From: Roseateles saccharophilus
GTDB lineage: Bacteria > Pseudomonadota > Gammaproteobacteria > Burkholderiales > Burkholderiaceae_C
Length of the DNA: 64,000 nt
Reading direction: 5' to 3'
Assembly: GCF_004342485.1 (NCBI RefSeq)
Contig: NZ_SMBU01000006.1
Span: forward strand, 124,001 to 188,000
Under the pieces are notes generated by a model, which did no database searches, was not told the origin of the DNA, and was given only the letters and a program-made list of their open reading frames with translations. Position numbers and translations under genes: made by a program. Shown in pieces: positions 17,971 through 27,056 of this stretch (the first letter of the stretch is position 1; each line of letters begins with the position of its first letter).

Positions 17971-18657
17971 TCACAGGATCGTCGACACCCAGCGGCTGAA
18001 GCGCGGCGCCAGCCGCCAGCCGTCCTCGCCCAGCCAGTCCGCCGACACCAGCACATGGTGGGCGCGGCCGATCAGCTTCTCGCGCGGCACGGTGCCGATG
18101 AAGCGCGAGTCGGCGCTGTTGTCGCGGTTGTCGCCGAGCAGGAAGTAGCGGCCCGGCGGCACGGTGATCTCGGTCATGTCGCGCCGCGCCGGCGTGGCGG
18201 GCAGGAACTGCACGGCATGGGGCCGGCCGTCCAGTTCCTCGGTCGCGCGCACCGCGTCGACGACCCAGCCCGGCGCCAGCGTCTCGCCGCGGCGCCGGGC
18301 GTCGCGGTAGGCCAGCGGCCGGCCGTTCAGGATCAGCACGTCGTCGCGCATCGCGATGCGGTCGCCCGGCAGGCCCAGCACGCGCTTGATGAGCCGCGTG
18401 CCGTCGGTCGGCGAGTTCAGCGTGACGACGTCGCCGCGCTGCGGCTCGCCCAGGGGCAGCAGCACGATGTCCGTCAGCGGCTGCTTCAGGTCATAGGCCA
18501 GCCGGTTGACGAGCACGACATCGCCCTCCAGCAGCGTCGGCCGCATCGAGGCCGAGGGAATGGGGTTCCAGTCCGCGACCGCGGTGCGCAGCAGCGCGAA
18601 GCTGAACAGGAAGAGGATGAAGCCGCGGTTGGCCTTCAGGGTGTGTCGGATGTCCAT
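17971..18657 (-). CDS. lepB: signal peptidase I
   Basis: The 228-residue protein has one N-terminal membrane segment (FILFLFSFALLRTAV). The catalytic serine is S37 in IPSASMRPTL and the catalytic lysine K91 in RLIKRVLGLPGD. The conserved LLGDNRDNSADSR box E follows. It removes signal peptides from exported proteins on the outer face of the inner membrane. It is a short form with a single membrane segment and is not next to lepA or rnc, so it is probably an accessory copy. The start is set at MDIRHTL because the upstream extension is low-complexity. Confidence 0.92.
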   Translation of the reverse strand: MDIRHTLKANRGFILFLFSFALLRTAVADWNPIPSASMRPTLLEGDVVLVNRLAYDLKQPLTDIVLLPLGEPQRGDVVTLNSPTDGTRLIKRVLGLPGDRIAMRDDVLILNGRPLAYRDARRRGETLAPGWVVDAVRATEELDGRPHAVQFLPATPARRDMTEITVPPGRYFLLGDNRDNSADSRFIGTVPREKLIGRAHHVLVSADWLGEDGWRLAPRFSRWVSTIL

Positions 18658-18843
18658 GCCGGCATGTTGGGCGGGGCGGCCCGCCGGCCGGCGGCTGAGC
18701 GGGCGAGCGGCGGGGCGGGGTGCGCCAGTGGCAGCTGGCACGCGCGAATGGCGCCCGGTGCCCGGCGGCACCGGCAGTGCCTGGCCGCGCCTGGGCACGC
18801 AGGGGCGACGCCGAAGTGATCGACGCCGCCCCGTCCGACGAGC

Positions 18844-20022
18844 TCAGGGGAAGCTGAAGTTCGTCGTCGTCGCGCCGCCTGCGGTCAGCGTCAGCGGGCC
18901 CGCGGTCTTGACGGCTCCGGCAGAGCTTGCCTCGAGGCCGAACTTGGCGGCGGTGGCCGCGTCGGCGCTGAAGCTCAGCGTGCCCTGCGGTGCCACGAAG
19001 GCGGCCACCATCGTCGCGCTGACCGGCAGCGCGTAGCTGTAGGTGCCCGTTGTGGCGTCGACGGCGCGGCCGATGATCTCGACCTTGTCGCCGTTGGCCA
19101 GTGTCTGCAGCGCGCGCACGCTTGCGTCGATGGGCGTCGTCGTGGTGGTCACGGTGCCGGCGGCGGTGCCGCTCAATGAAGCGGCCAGGGTCAGCGGCGT
19201 GGCGGAGGCGTTCAGCAGCGTCACGGTGGAGGCGGTCACGGTCAGGCCGGTGACGACTTCGCTGGCGCGGCCCGGCGCGGTGACGACGAGGTCGTAGCTG
19301 CCCGGCGCGACCGGCTGCAGCAGGAACTTGCCGGTGGCGTCGGGCGCGGTGGCCTTCACGACCATGCCACCCTGCTGCACGGACACGAGGGTGTTGCCGT
19401 TGGCAAGCGACGCATCCACATAGCCGCTGACGCCGGAGATGAAGTTGGGCGTGACGGCGACCACCGGCTTGAGCTGGTATTTGCCGGAGTTGCCTGCCGA
19501 GACGACGGATTTGCAGGCGTTGAAGTCGAGCACGAAATCGGCCAACTGGTTGGCGGCGATGTTGATGTCGACGTTCATTTTGAGGCCGGTCTGCACACCG
19601 CTGGGGGTATCCAGCGCGACCTCGCTGCCGCCGGTGGGCATGACCGAGTTCAGCAGCGGGTTGGTGCTGTCGTTGGCAGCCAGCACGAGGCGCATCTGGG
19701 TGTAATGACCCACCTGCAGCGGGATCTGGCCGAGCGAGGTCAGCACGCCGTTGGTCAGCGTCAGCAGGTCGACGCGCTTGGGCGTCGAGAACGCGAGGTC
19801 GGTCCAGCCGGCGTCGGTGTCGCTGGCGGTGCTGCTCTGGTTGACGCGGATTTTCTGGATGGCCACGTTGACGTGGTCGTAGCCGCAGCTCGGGGCGTCG
19901 GTGAGGGAGAGGCCGAGCGTGCCGGTGTCGGCCGTGCCGCCACCGCCTCCGCCGCCGCAGGCGGCCAGCAGGGCCAGGGAGACCGACGCGAGAGCGGCGC
20001 CGAGCTTGTGTTGGATGTTCAT
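18844..20022 (-). CDS. DUF4382 lipoprotein
   Basis: The 392-residue protein has a lipoprotein signal with lipobox LLAAC (C22) and a poly-glycine run directly after it. It continues with GTLGLSLTDAPSCGYDHVNVAIQKI, shown here only in part as LSLTDAPSCGYDHV, typical of DUF4382. A central segment (GSYDLVVTAPGRASEVV) looks like a carboxypeptidase-regulatory or Ig-like fold. It is probably anchored in the outer membrane. AGGAG lies 5 bp before the ATG at 20022. Function is unknown. Confidence 0.82.
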   Translation of the reverse strand: MNIQHKLGAALASVSLALLAACGGGGGGGTADTGTLGLSLTDAPSCGYDHVNVAIQKIRVNQSSTASDTDAGWTDLAFSTPKRVDLLTLTNGVLTSLGQIPLQVGHYTQMRLVLAANDSTNPLLNSVMPTGGSEVALDTPSGVQTGLKMNVDINIAANQLADFVLDFNACKSVVSAGNSGKYQLKPVVAVTPNFISGVSGYVDASLANGNTLVSVQQGGMVVKATAPDATGKFLLQPVAPGSYDLVVTAPGRASEVVTGLTVTASTVTLLNASATPLTLAASLSGTAAGTVTTTTTPIDASVRALQTLANGDKVEIIGRAVDATTGTYSYALPVSATMVAAFVAPQGTLSFSADAATAAKFGLEASSAGAVKTAGPLTLTAGGATTTNFSFP

Positions 20023-20285
20023 GATTGCTCCTGATGGATCGGGGTGGCGGGATGATGGGCGGGCCACCCATTCCGACAACGTCAGGAGGCTGTCAAACCT
20101 TCCCTCGATTTGTGTCTGCTTGTGAGTAGGCTCGGCGGATGGCTCCGCCCCGGCGACCAAGCCGCGGCGCCAGCCGTCGTGGGAGGCCGTCGGCGGGCCG
20201 TTCGGGGGCGGCACGTCGCCTGGTCTTTTTCGGCCGCTTGTTGGCATAGTCGCCATCGCGCCGCAGCGCGAACGAAGGACCACCC

Positions 20286-20687
20286 ATGAACGAGACCACC
20301 CGCCTCAACCACCTCAAGCTGGCGCTGCGGGGTTTCGCCGCGGTGTTTGTCTTTGGTGTGTATCCGCTCACGGTGCTCTGGCCTTCGGGGTGGTGCTGGA
20401 GCCCCGGGCAGTCCGAGTATCTGCAGATGATCATCGCGATCTACGCCACGCTGGGCGTCTTCCTGTGGCTGGCCGCGCGCGACCCCGGGCAGCAGCTGGG
20501 CCTCATCTCGTTCACGATCTGGTCCAGCATCGCGCACGGCGGCACGATGGCCGTGCAGTCCATCGCGAACCCGCAATATGTCGGCCATCTGTACGGCGAC
20601 GTGCCGGCTCTTTTCATCGTGGCTGCGGTGCTGGGCTGGCTGTCGCCTCGCGCGTTGTGGCTCAAGTTCGGCGCCGCCACGGCCTGA
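20286..20687 (+). CDS. four-helix membrane protein, DUF6632-like
   Basis: The 133-residue protein has four hydrophobic segments: LRGFAAVFVFGVYPLTVLW, MIIAIYATLGVFLWLAA, ISFTIWSSIAHGGTMAVQ and ALFIVAAVLGWLSP. The pattern of a tryptophan-proline motif after helix 1 and SIAHGGTMAVQ in helix 3 resembles DUF6632 proteins. No function is known. It begins 263 bp from the divergent lipoprotein gene and is followed by the GFA-family gene after 30 bp. Confidence 0.65.
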   Translation: MNETTRLNHLKLALRGFAAVFVFGVYPLTVLWPSGWCWSPGQSEYLQMIIAIYATLGVFLWLAARDPGQQLGLISFTIWSSIAHGGTMAVQSIANPQYVGHLYGDVPALFIVAAVLGWLSPRALWLKFGAATA

Positions 20688-20717
20688 CCGCCCTGCGTTT
20701 GCCAAGGAAACCCTCCC

Positions 20718-21122
20718 ATGCACAAAGGCAGCTGCCACTGCGGCGCCGTCAGGCTGACGCTCCCTTCCACGCCCGACGTGGCGACGTCATGCAATTGCTC
20801 GCTTTGCCGTCGCATCGGCGGCCCGTGGGCCTACTTCGAGTTCGGCACGATCCGGATCGAAGGCCACCCCGAGAACACCGTCGACTACGTCCAGGGCGAC
20901 AAGACCCTGCGCACGATCCGCTGCCGGACCTGCGGCTGTGTCACGCATTGGGAGCCGATCGATGTCACGCCGGGCGCCAGGCACGGCGTCCACCTGGGCA
21001 ACTTCGATCCGGAGCTCGTTGCGTCGATCAGGGTGCGCAAATTCGATGGCGCCAAAACCTGGAAATTCCTTGACGAGCTGCCCTCGACCGATGAGCCGCC
21101 GTCGTCGTCAGGCGGGACCTGA
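20718..21122 (+). CDS. GFA family (glutathione-dependent formaldehyde-activating-like) protein
   Basis: The 134-residue protein has the zinc-binding cysteine pattern of the GFA fold: GSCHCGAV (C6, C8), CNCSLCRR and CRTCGCVTHW. Members of this family include the debated S-hydroxymethylglutathione synthase and many uncharacterised proteins, so a role in formaldehyde handling is not implied. AGGAAA lies before the ATG. It sits in a run of small same-strand genes. Confidence 0.85.
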   Translation: MHKGSCHCGAVRLTLPSTPDVATSCNCSLCRRIGGPWAYFEFGTIRIEGHPENTVDYVQGDKTLRTIRCRTCGCVTHWEPIDVTPGARHGVHLGNFDPELVASIRVRKFDGAKTWKFLDELPSTDEPPSSSGGT

Positions 21123-21144
21123 CCCGATCAACAGGGGCTTGCGA

Positions 21145-21348
21145 ATGAATGCTTCCCTTTTGCTCTGGGGCGTGCTGTTCGGCTCGCTGGGGCTGGGCTA
21201 TTTCGTCTATGGCAAGAAGCAGGGTGCGGTGATGCCGCTGCTTTGTGGCCTGGGGCTGATGGTCTTTCCCTACTTCATCTCCAGCATCTGGCTGCTGGTG
21301 GGTGTCGGCGTGGTGCTTGCGGCGCTGCCCTATTTTTTCCGGCGTTGA
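21145..21348 (+). CDS. small two-helix membrane protein
   Basis: A 67-residue protein with two hydrophobic segments (LLLWGVLFGSLGLGYFVYG and the C-terminal ISSIWLLVGVGVVLAALPYF) with GKKQGAVMPLLCG between them. It resembles small amino-acid-transport-like or DUF-type membrane proteins seen in many Gram-negative genomes. The ATG at 21145 is preferred over the longer frame from 20938, which overlaps the GFA gene. No function can be named. Confidence 0.7.
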   Translation: MNASLLLWGVLFGSLGLGYFVYGKKQGAVMPLLCGLGLMVFPYFISSIWLLVGVGVVLAALPYFFRR

Positions 21349-21491
21349 GCGCAGACACCTGGCGGCTGTGTCCCTTCGCCGGCCACTTGTGTGGTTCGCT
21401 GAAGCATGGTGGCCGGCTTCAATGCCCTGGGCGAGACTGCAAACGACGGTCAATCGCCAGGGGCGCCAGACCCCGACGCTACACTGACCGC

Positions 21492-22190
21492 ATGCCCGTT
21501 CTGCTTGCCGTTGACAGCTCCACCGAGACGATGGCCCTGGCCCTCGTGACGCCGGGGCAGACGGCGGTGTTCGAGGCCCAGGGCGGTGCCCAGGCCTCGG
21601 CGCGCATGCTGCCCGAGATCAAGGCCCTGCTGGCCGGCGCCGGCCTGAAGATGGCCGACCTGGACGCCATCGCCTTCGGCCAGGGCCCGGGCGCCTTCAC
21701 CGGCCTGCGCACCGCCTGCGCGGTGGCCCAGGGCCTGGCCTTTGGGCTGGCGAAGCCGGTGCTGGCCGTCGACAGCCTGATGCTGGTGGCCGGGGACGCG
21801 CGCACCCAAGGGGCCGGCGACGATATCTGGGTCGCGATGGATGCGCGCATCGGCGAGATCTACGCCGCCCGCTACCGCTGGGCCGACGGGGCCTGGGCCG
21901 TGGCCGACGCGCCGGCCCTCTACAAGCCCGAGGCGCTGGCCGCGCACTGGGGCCGGCCGGCCGCCGTGGCCGGCACGGCGCTGGCCGAGTACGCGGCGGC
22001 GCTGGGCGAACTGCCCGCCACCGTCTGGCCGCAGGCCCGGTCGCGCGCCCAGGCGCTGGCCGCGCTGGCGCTGGCCGCCTGGCAGCGCGGCGAGGGCCGC
22101 GACGCGGCCGAGGCGTTGCCCGTCTATGTGCGCGACAAGGTCGCGCTGACGACGGCCGAGCGCGAAGCCGCCAGGGAGGTTCGGCCATGA
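21492..22190 (+). CDS. tsaB: tRNA threonylcarbamoyladenosine biosynthesis protein TsaB
   Basis: The 232-residue protein has the ASKHA-fold N-terminus LLAVDSSTETMALAL and the TsaB signature FGQGPGAFTGLRTACAVAQG. TsaB dimerises with TsaD and, with TsaE and TsaC, makes the universal t6A modification at position 37 of ANN-decoding tRNAs. Here it starts an overlapping run with rimI, the pairing found in many betaproteobacteria. No other t6A gene is in the window. Confidence 0.95.
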   Translation: MPVLLAVDSSTETMALALVTPGQTAVFEAQGGAQASARMLPEIKALLAGAGLKMADLDAIAFGQGPGAFTGLRTACAVAQGLAFGLAKPVLAVDSLMLVAGDARTQGAGDDIWVAMDARIGEIYAARYRWADGAWAVADAPALYKPEALAAHWGRPAAVAGTALAEYAAALGELPATVWPQARSRAQALAALALAAWQRGEGRDAAEALPVYVRDKVALTTAEREAAREVRP

Positions 22191-22669
22191 ACGCCATCGT
22201 CCAGCCCGACCCGCCGGCCTGGGAGGCCGCCGGCATGCGCCTGCCGGACCTGACCGAGGTCATGGCCGTCGAGCGTCAGGCCTATCCGGTGCCATGGACG
22301 CACGGCAATTTCGTCGACTCGCTGGCCGCCGGCTATCCGTCCGAGGTGCTGCGCGGCCCGCGTGCCGCGTTGCTGGGCTACTGGGTGGCCATGCCCGGCG
22401 TGGACGAATTGCACCTGCTCAACATCACCGTCGCGCCGGCCTGGCAGGGGCGCGGCCTGGCCGTCGTCATGCTGGACCGCATCGTCAGCGCCTGCCGCCA
22501 GCGCGGCCTGAGCCAGCTGTGGCTGGAGGTGCGCGTCAGCAATGCGCGGGCGCGCGACGTCTACTTGCGCTACGGCTTTGCCGAAGTGGGCCGGCGCCGC
22601 GCCTACTACCCGGTGCCGCAGGGGGCGCGCGAGGACGCGGTGCTGATGAGCCTGATGGTGGCCGGTTGA
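22187..22669 (+). CDS. rimI: ribosomal protein alanine N-acetyltransferase
   Basis: The 160-residue GNAT protein has the acetyl-CoA-binding motif A (LLNITVAPAWQGRGLAVVML, with QGRGLA) and the LWLEVRVSNARARDVYLRYGF segment typical of RimI, given here in part as EVRVSNARARDVY. RimI acetylates the N-terminus of ribosomal protein S18. It overlaps tsaB by 4 bp, a context that supports RimI over other GNATs. Confidence 0.92.
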   Translation: MNAIVQPDPPAWEAAGMRLPDLTEVMAVERQAYPVPWTHGNFVDSLAAGYPSEVLRGPRAALLGYWVAMPGVDELHLLNITVAPAWQGRGLAVVMLDRIVSACRQRGLSQLWLEVRVSNARARDVYLRYGFAEVGRRRAYYPVPQGAREDAVLMSLMVAG

Positions 22670-22671
22670 CC

Positions 22672-23454
22672 ATGGCTTGGGACGCACGTCAGCGCGCGAT
22701 GCTGGCCGAGATGGGCTTCCGGCTGCCGGCCGCGAGCCAGGCCGGCGTGGCCGAACCCGAGGCGGAGGTCGAGCCTGATCCCATCGTCGTCGCGGCGCCG
22801 CCGCCCGCCGTCGTGCGGGTCTCGGCGCCGATGCCGGCAGCGGCCCCGGCAGCGGCGCCCCGCCCGGTCATCGCGGCCAGCTTCGCCGGCCTGGACCTGC
22901 CGGCCCTGCGCGAGGCCGTGTCGGCCTGCCGCGGCTGCGGCCTGTGCGCGCAGCGCCGCCATGCCGTCTTCGGCGGCGGCGCGCTGCAGCGGGCGCAGTG
23001 GCTGGTCGTCACCGACCCCGTGGACGATGCCGACGACGCGGCCGGCGAGGTCCTCGGCGGCGAGGCCGGCCGGCTGCTGGACCGCATGCTGCTGGCCGCC
23101 GGCCAGTCCCGCACGGGCGAGGCCGCGACGGCCTTCGTGACCCCGATCGTCAAATGCCGCCCGCCGCGCGGCCGCCCGCCGCAGCCGGCCGAGCTGGACG
23201 CCTGCGAGGTCGTGCTGGCCCGCCAGGTGGAGCTGCTGCAGCCGCGCGTCGTGCTGGCCCTGGGCCTGCAGGCCGCGCGCCGCCTGACCGGCCTGGCCGA
23301 GCCCCTGGGCCGGCTGCGCGGGCGCGTGCATTCCTGGCGCGAACTGCCCCTCGTCGTCACCTACCATCCGGCCTATCTTCTGCGCTCGCCGGCCGACAAG
23401 GCCGGCGCCTGGGACGACCTGTGTCTGGCCCGCCGAACGCTGCAAACTCCGTGA
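22672..23454 (+). CDS. uracil-DNA glycosylase family protein with altered motif A
   Basis: This 260-residue protein looks like a family 4 (iron-sulfur) uracil-DNA glycosylase. Four cysteines match the 4Fe-4S ligands (C86 and C89 in CRGC, C162 in VKCRPP and C178 in LDACEV), and the C-terminal motif YHPAYLLRSP is intact. The catalytic motif A, normally GEAPG, is replaced by VTDPVDD around residues 113-118, although the following GEAGRLLDRML fits. A Pro/Ala-rich stretch of about 50 residues precedes the domain. It may have lost or changed activity. It follows rimI after 2 bp and overlaps the next gene by 4 bp. Confidence 0.85.
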   Translation: MAWDARQRAMLAEMGFRLPAASQAGVAEPEAEVEPDPIVVAAPPPAVVRVSAPMPAAAPAAAPRPVIAASFAGLDLPALREAVSACRGCGLCAQRRHAVFGGGALQRAQWLVVTDPVDDADDAAGEVLGGEAGRLLDRMLLAAGQSRTGEAATAFVTPIVKCRPPRGRPPQPAELDACEVVLARQVELLQPRVVLALGLQAARRLTGLAEPLGRLRGRVHSWRELPLVVTYHPAYLLRSPADKAGAWDDLCLARRTLQTP

Positions 23455-25526
23455 CCGCGCCCACCGTCATCGACCTCGAGCGCCAGGCGCTGGACGCGGC
23501 GCGCTTTCGCATGCTGGCCGACCATGTGCCGGCCTGGATCGCGCTGTACGGCGCGTCCGACCACCGCTGCCTGTTCGCGAACCGGGGCTATGCCGAGGCC
23601 TTCCACCTGACGCAGGACTCCATCGTCGGCATGCACTTCAGCGACATCGTCGGCGCGGAGGCCTATGCCCAGGTACGCGGCTCGGTGGACCTGCTGGTGC
23701 GCGAGCTCAGGCCGGTGGTCTATGAGCGCGAGCTGGTGCATCCGAATGGCGAGCCGACCTGCCTCGAGGTCCACCTGATCCCGCAGTTCGACGCCGAGGG
23801 CGTGCTGCTGGGCAGCTGGGTGCTGGTCTACGACATCACCCGCCACCGCCTCGCGGAGCGTCGGCTGCGCGAGTCCGAGGGGCGGCTGGACAAGTTCATG
23901 CAGGCCTCCGTGGAAGGCATCCTCTTCCACCGCGACGGCATCATGACCGACGTGAACCAGCCGTTGTGCGCGATGACGGGCTGGTCGGCGGCCGAGCTGA
24001 TCGGCCAGCATGTGCTGGCCTATGTCGCCGAGGACGAGCTGCCCAAGGTGCGCGAGGTCATGCGCCAGGGCCAGGAGCTGCGCTACGAGACGGTCATCCG
24101 TCACCGCGACGGCTCGCGCGTGCCGGTCGAGCTCATCATGCGCACGATGGAGCGCGACGGCGAGCGGCTGCGCATGGCCGTCGTGCGCGACATCCGCGAC
24201 CGCCTGGCCAGCGAGGCCCGCATCCAGCATCTGGCCCACCACGACGCGCTGACCGGCCTGCTCAATCGCGCCGCCTTCATGGACCGCATGGCGCTGCTGA
24301 TGCGCCACGCCGAGCGTAAGGGCGAGACGCTGGCCCTGCTCTTCATCGACCTGGACAACTTCAAGCGCGTCAACGATTCGCTGGGCCACCTCGAGGGCGA
24401 CCAGGTGCTGACGACGGTGTCCGAGCGCCTCGTCAGCGCGCTGCGCGCAAGCGACCTGGTGGGCCGCTTCGGCGGCGACGAGTTCGTCGTACTGCTGACC
24501 GACCTGAACAGCCGCGCCGACATCAAGGTGGTGCTGGACGCGCTGCTGTCCGTCGTCGAGGTGCCGGTCAAGGCCGACGGCCGCGCGCTGTCGGTCACGC
24601 CCTCCATCGGCGTGGCCGTCTACCCGGACGACGGCCGCCAGGCCGACGAGCTGATCCAGCATGCCGACACGGCCATGTACCGCGCCAAGGCGCGTGGACG
24701 CGCGACCTACCAGTTCTTCGAGTCGGTGCTGGCCGAGACGGCCTATGCCGACCTGGTGCTGGAGGCCGAACTGGCCCAGGGGCTGACGCGCAACGAGTTT
24801 GAGCTCTTCTTCCAGCCCCAGGTCGAGGCGACGACGGGCCAGCTCTCGGGCGCCGAGGCCCTGCTGCGCTGGCGCCACCCGCAGCGCGGCCTGCTCGGGC
24901 CGGACGCCTTCATCTTCGTCGCCGAGCGCCACCGGCTGATGCTCGCCCTGGGCGAATGGGTGCTGCGCGAGGCCGCCGCGACGGCGCGGCGCTGGCGCGA
25001 GCAGAAGCTGACCCATGGCCACGGGCCGATGCGCATCGCCGTCAACCTGTCGCGCATGCAGTTCCACCTCGATGGCTTTGCCGACACGGTCAGGCGCGTG
25101 CTGGACGACTCCGGCGCCCAGGGCCAGTGGCTGGAGCTGGAGCTGACCGAGCGCATGCTGATGGACCACATCGAGCACGCGCCGGCCACGCTGGCGCAGC
25201 TGCGCGCGCTGGGCCTGACCGTCTCGGTCGACGACTTCGGCACCGGCTACACCTCGCTCGCCCATCTGACCGAGCTGCCGCTGGACAAGCTCAAGATCGA
25301 CCAGAGCTTCGTCGCCCGCCTGCCCGACGATGTGGGCGCCCAGGCCATCACCCGCGCCATCGTGCAGATGGCCGTGGGCCTGGGCCTGACCGTCACGGCC
25401 GAGGGCGTGCGCAGCGCCGCGCAATGGCAGCTGCTGGCCGGCTGGGGCTGCCAGCAGTTCCAGGGCGAACTGGTGGGCGCGCCGATGTCTGCGCCCGATT
25501 TCGAAGCCTGGGTGAAGGCCCGATGA
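23451..25526 (+). CDS. PAS-PAS-GGDEF-EAL protein (cyclic di-GMP turnover)
   Basis: The 691-residue protein has two PAS domains (about residues 15-140 and 145-265) and a GGDEF domain with intact GGDEF at 341-345. An RxxD inhibitory site (RASD) lies five residues before it. An EAL domain follows with EAL at 469-471, the DDFGTGYTSL loop and KIDQSFV. Both c-di-GMP synthesis and breakdown motifs are preserved, so either activity is possible. The start must be the GTG at 23451, which overlaps the uracil glycosylase stop as GTGA. No membrane segment is present, so it is a cytosolic sensor. Confidence 0.93.
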   Translation: MTAPTVIDLERQALDAARFRMLADHVPAWIALYGASDHRCLFANRGYAEAFHLTQDSIVGMHFSDIVGAEAYAQVRGSVDLLVRELRPVVYERELVHPNGEPTCLEVHLIPQFDAEGVLLGSWVLVYDITRHRLAERRLRESEGRLDKFMQASVEGILFHRDGIMTDVNQPLCAMTGWSAAELIGQHVLAYVAEDELPKVREVMRQGQELRYETVIRHRDGSRVPVELIMRTMERDGERLRMAVVRDIRDRLASEARIQHLAHHDALTGLLNRAAFMDRMALLMRHAERKGETLALLFIDLDNFKRVNDSLGHLEGDQVLTTVSERLVSALRASDLVGRFGGDEFVVLLTDLNSRADIKVVLDALLSVVEVPVKADGRALSVTPSIGVAVYPDDGRQADELIQHADTAMYRAKARGRATYQFFESVLAETAYADLVLEAELAQGLTRNEFELFFQPQVEATTGQLSGAEALLRWRHPQRGLLGPDAFIFVAERHRLMLALGEWVLREAAATARRWREQKLTHGHGPMRIAVNLSRMQFHLDGFADTVRRVLDDSGAQGQWLELELTERMLMDHIEHAPATLAQLRALGLTVSVDDFGTGYTSLAHLTELPLDKLKIDQSFVARLPDDVGAQAITRAIVQMAVGLGLTVTAEGVRSAAQWQLLAGWGCQQFQGELVGAPMSAPDFEAWVKAR

Positions 25527-26614
25527 ACCTCGTCGACAAGCTGCATGCCGAGATCGCCGCGGCCGGGGGCTGGCTGCCCTTCGACCGCTTCATGGCCACG
25601 GCGCTGTACGCGCCCGGCCTGGGCTATTACGCCGGCGGCCGGCGCAAGTTCGGCCAGATGCCCGGCGAGGGCTCGGACTTCGTCACCGCGCCCGAGATGT
25701 CGCCGCTGTTCGGCCGTGCGCTGGCCCGCCAGCTCGCCCAGGCCATGGATGCCAGTGGCTGCCGCGAGGTGATGGAGTTCGGCGCCGGCTCGGGCGCGCT
25801 CGCCGTCCACCTCATCGCCGAGCTGGACGCCCTCGGCGCCGGGCTGACCCGCTACCGCATCGTCGAGCTGTCGGCCGAGCTGCGCGAACGCCAGCGCGAG
25901 CGCCTCGTGCACTGGCGCGACCGCGTCGAGTGGCTGGACGAGCTGCCCGACGAGATCGAGGCCGTCGTCGTCGGCAACGAGGTGCTGGACGCGATGCCGG
26001 TGCAGCTCATCGCCTTCGACGGCCAGGCCTGGCGCGAGCGCGGCGTCGTGTCGGCGGGCGAAGGCTTCGCCTTCGAGGACCGCGACAGCATGCTGCGCCC
26101 GCCGCTGCAGGACCCCGGATACGGCGGCTTCGTGCCCGGCACCGTCACCGAGATCCACCCCCAGGCCGAGGCCTTCGTGCGCACGCTGGCCCGGCGGCTG
26201 AAGTGCGGCGCGGCCTTCTTCATCGACTACGGCTTCCCCGAGGCCGAGTACTACCACCCGCAGCGCCACGGCGGCACGCTGATGTGCCACCAGGGCCATA
26301 TGGCCGACCCCGATCCGCTGCACGCCGTGGGCGACAAGGACATCACGGCCCACGTCAACTTCACCGGCATCGCGCTGGCCGGGCAGGACGCCGGCCTCGT
26401 CGTGCTGGGCTATACCAGCCAGGCCAATTTCCTGCTCAACTGCGGCATTGCCGATCTGCTGGCCGGCGCCACGCTGGGCGAGCGCGCGATGGCCCACCGC
26501 CTGCTGGCCGAGCACGAGATGGGCGAGCTGTTCAAGGTGATCGGCTTCGCGCCGCTGAATGCGCCCTTCGACGCGCTGGGTTTTGAACGCGGAGATCGCT
26601 CGCACAAGCTGTAG
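25523..26614 (+). CDS. MidA/NDUFAF7-type SAM-dependent methyltransferase
   Basis: The 363-residue protein has the family N-terminus PFDRFMATALYAPGLGYYAGG, then FVTAPEMSPLFG, the SAM-binding motif MEFGAGSGALA, the GNEVLDAMPV motif and the FFIDYGFPEAEYYHP motif. The mitochondrial homologue NDUFAF7 methylates an arginine of a complex I subunit; the bacterial role is less clear. It overlaps the GGDEF/EAL gene by 4 bp. A 3' repeat element follows directly after the stop. Confidence 0.9.
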   Translation: MNLVDKLHAEIAAAGGWLPFDRFMATALYAPGLGYYAGGRRKFGQMPGEGSDFVTAPEMSPLFGRALARQLAQAMDASGCREVMEFGAGSGALAVHLIAELDALGAGLTRYRIVELSAELRERQRERLVHWRDRVEWLDELPDEIEAVVVGNEVLDAMPVQLIAFDGQAWRERGVVSAGEGFAFEDRDSMLRPPLQDPGYGGFVPGTVTEIHPQAEAFVRTLARRLKCGAAFFIDYGFPEAEYYHPQRHGGTLMCHQGHMADPDPLHAVGDKDITAHVNFTGIALAGQDAGLVVLGYTSQANFLLNCGIADLLAGATLGERAMAHRLLAEHEMGELFKVIGFAPLNAPFDALGFERGDRSHKL

Positions 26615-26680
26615 CCCACCCCGTACCCGCTTCGCGGACCCCTCAAGGGGGCGCTTCCAGCAGCCCGGCAAAGCCGGATC
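26615..26680 (+). repeat. 3'-UTR repeat element, copy A
   Basis: Directly after the midA stop the sequence reads CCCACCCCGTACCCGCTTCG, then a CCCCTCAAGGGGG core and a CCGGCAAAGCCGG hairpin. The same modules in the same order occur after the stops of dctP (minus strand, 36578-36714) and nosZ (minus strand, 50246-50288). The GC-rich hairpins could act as terminators or protect 3' ends. Confidence 0.7.
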
Positions 26681-26750
26681 TGCGGAAGCCGCTGGATGGA
26701 CCGCGGCTAACGCGCGGTGCATGCTTGAGCTTGTCGCGGAGGGCGTGTCG

Positions 26751-27056
26751 ATGAGGTGTGGACTCTTGTTGCTGCTGTTGGCTGCCCCGGCGCTGGCGCA
26801 GGACCCGAACGCGGCGCGCAGCCTGGCGGCCGGCTGTGCGAGCTGCCATGGCATCGACGGCCGTTCGCGCGGCCCGGCGATGGCGCCGCTGGCCGGCATG
26901 AAGGCCGAGGTGATGCTGGCCTCGCTGGCCGACTACCGCAGCGGCCGCAAGGCCGGCACCGTGATGCCGCAGATCGTCAAGGGCTATACCGAGGCGCAGC
27001 TGCGCCTGGTGGCGGCCTATTTCGCGGCATTGCCGGCGGCGCCGGCCCGGCCATGA
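26751..27056 (+). CDS. fccA: monoheme c-type cytochrome subunit of sulfide dehydrogenase
   Basis: The 101-residue product has a signal peptide ending at ALA-Q and one CxxCH heme site (C29, C32, H33 in CASCHG). A likely methionine ligand lies in GTVMPQI near residue 72. GGAGGG lies 8 bp before the ATG. Its stop overlaps the start of the flavoprotein gene (ATGA), which identifies it as the cytochrome partner of a flavocytochrome c sulfide dehydrogenase. It would carry electrons from the flavin to a periplasmic cytochrome. Some FccA proteins have two hemes; this is the short one-heme form. Confidence 0.82.
   Translation: MRCGLLLLLLAAPALAQDPNAARSLAAGCASCHGIDGRSRGPAMAPLAGMKAEVMLASLADYRSGRKAGTVMPQIVKGYTEAQLRLVAAYFAALPAAPARP

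Noticed and set aside
23373-25424. A 683-codon minus-strand frame
   Set aside because: Antisense to the GGDEF/EAL gene; low-complexity His/Ala/Arg product.
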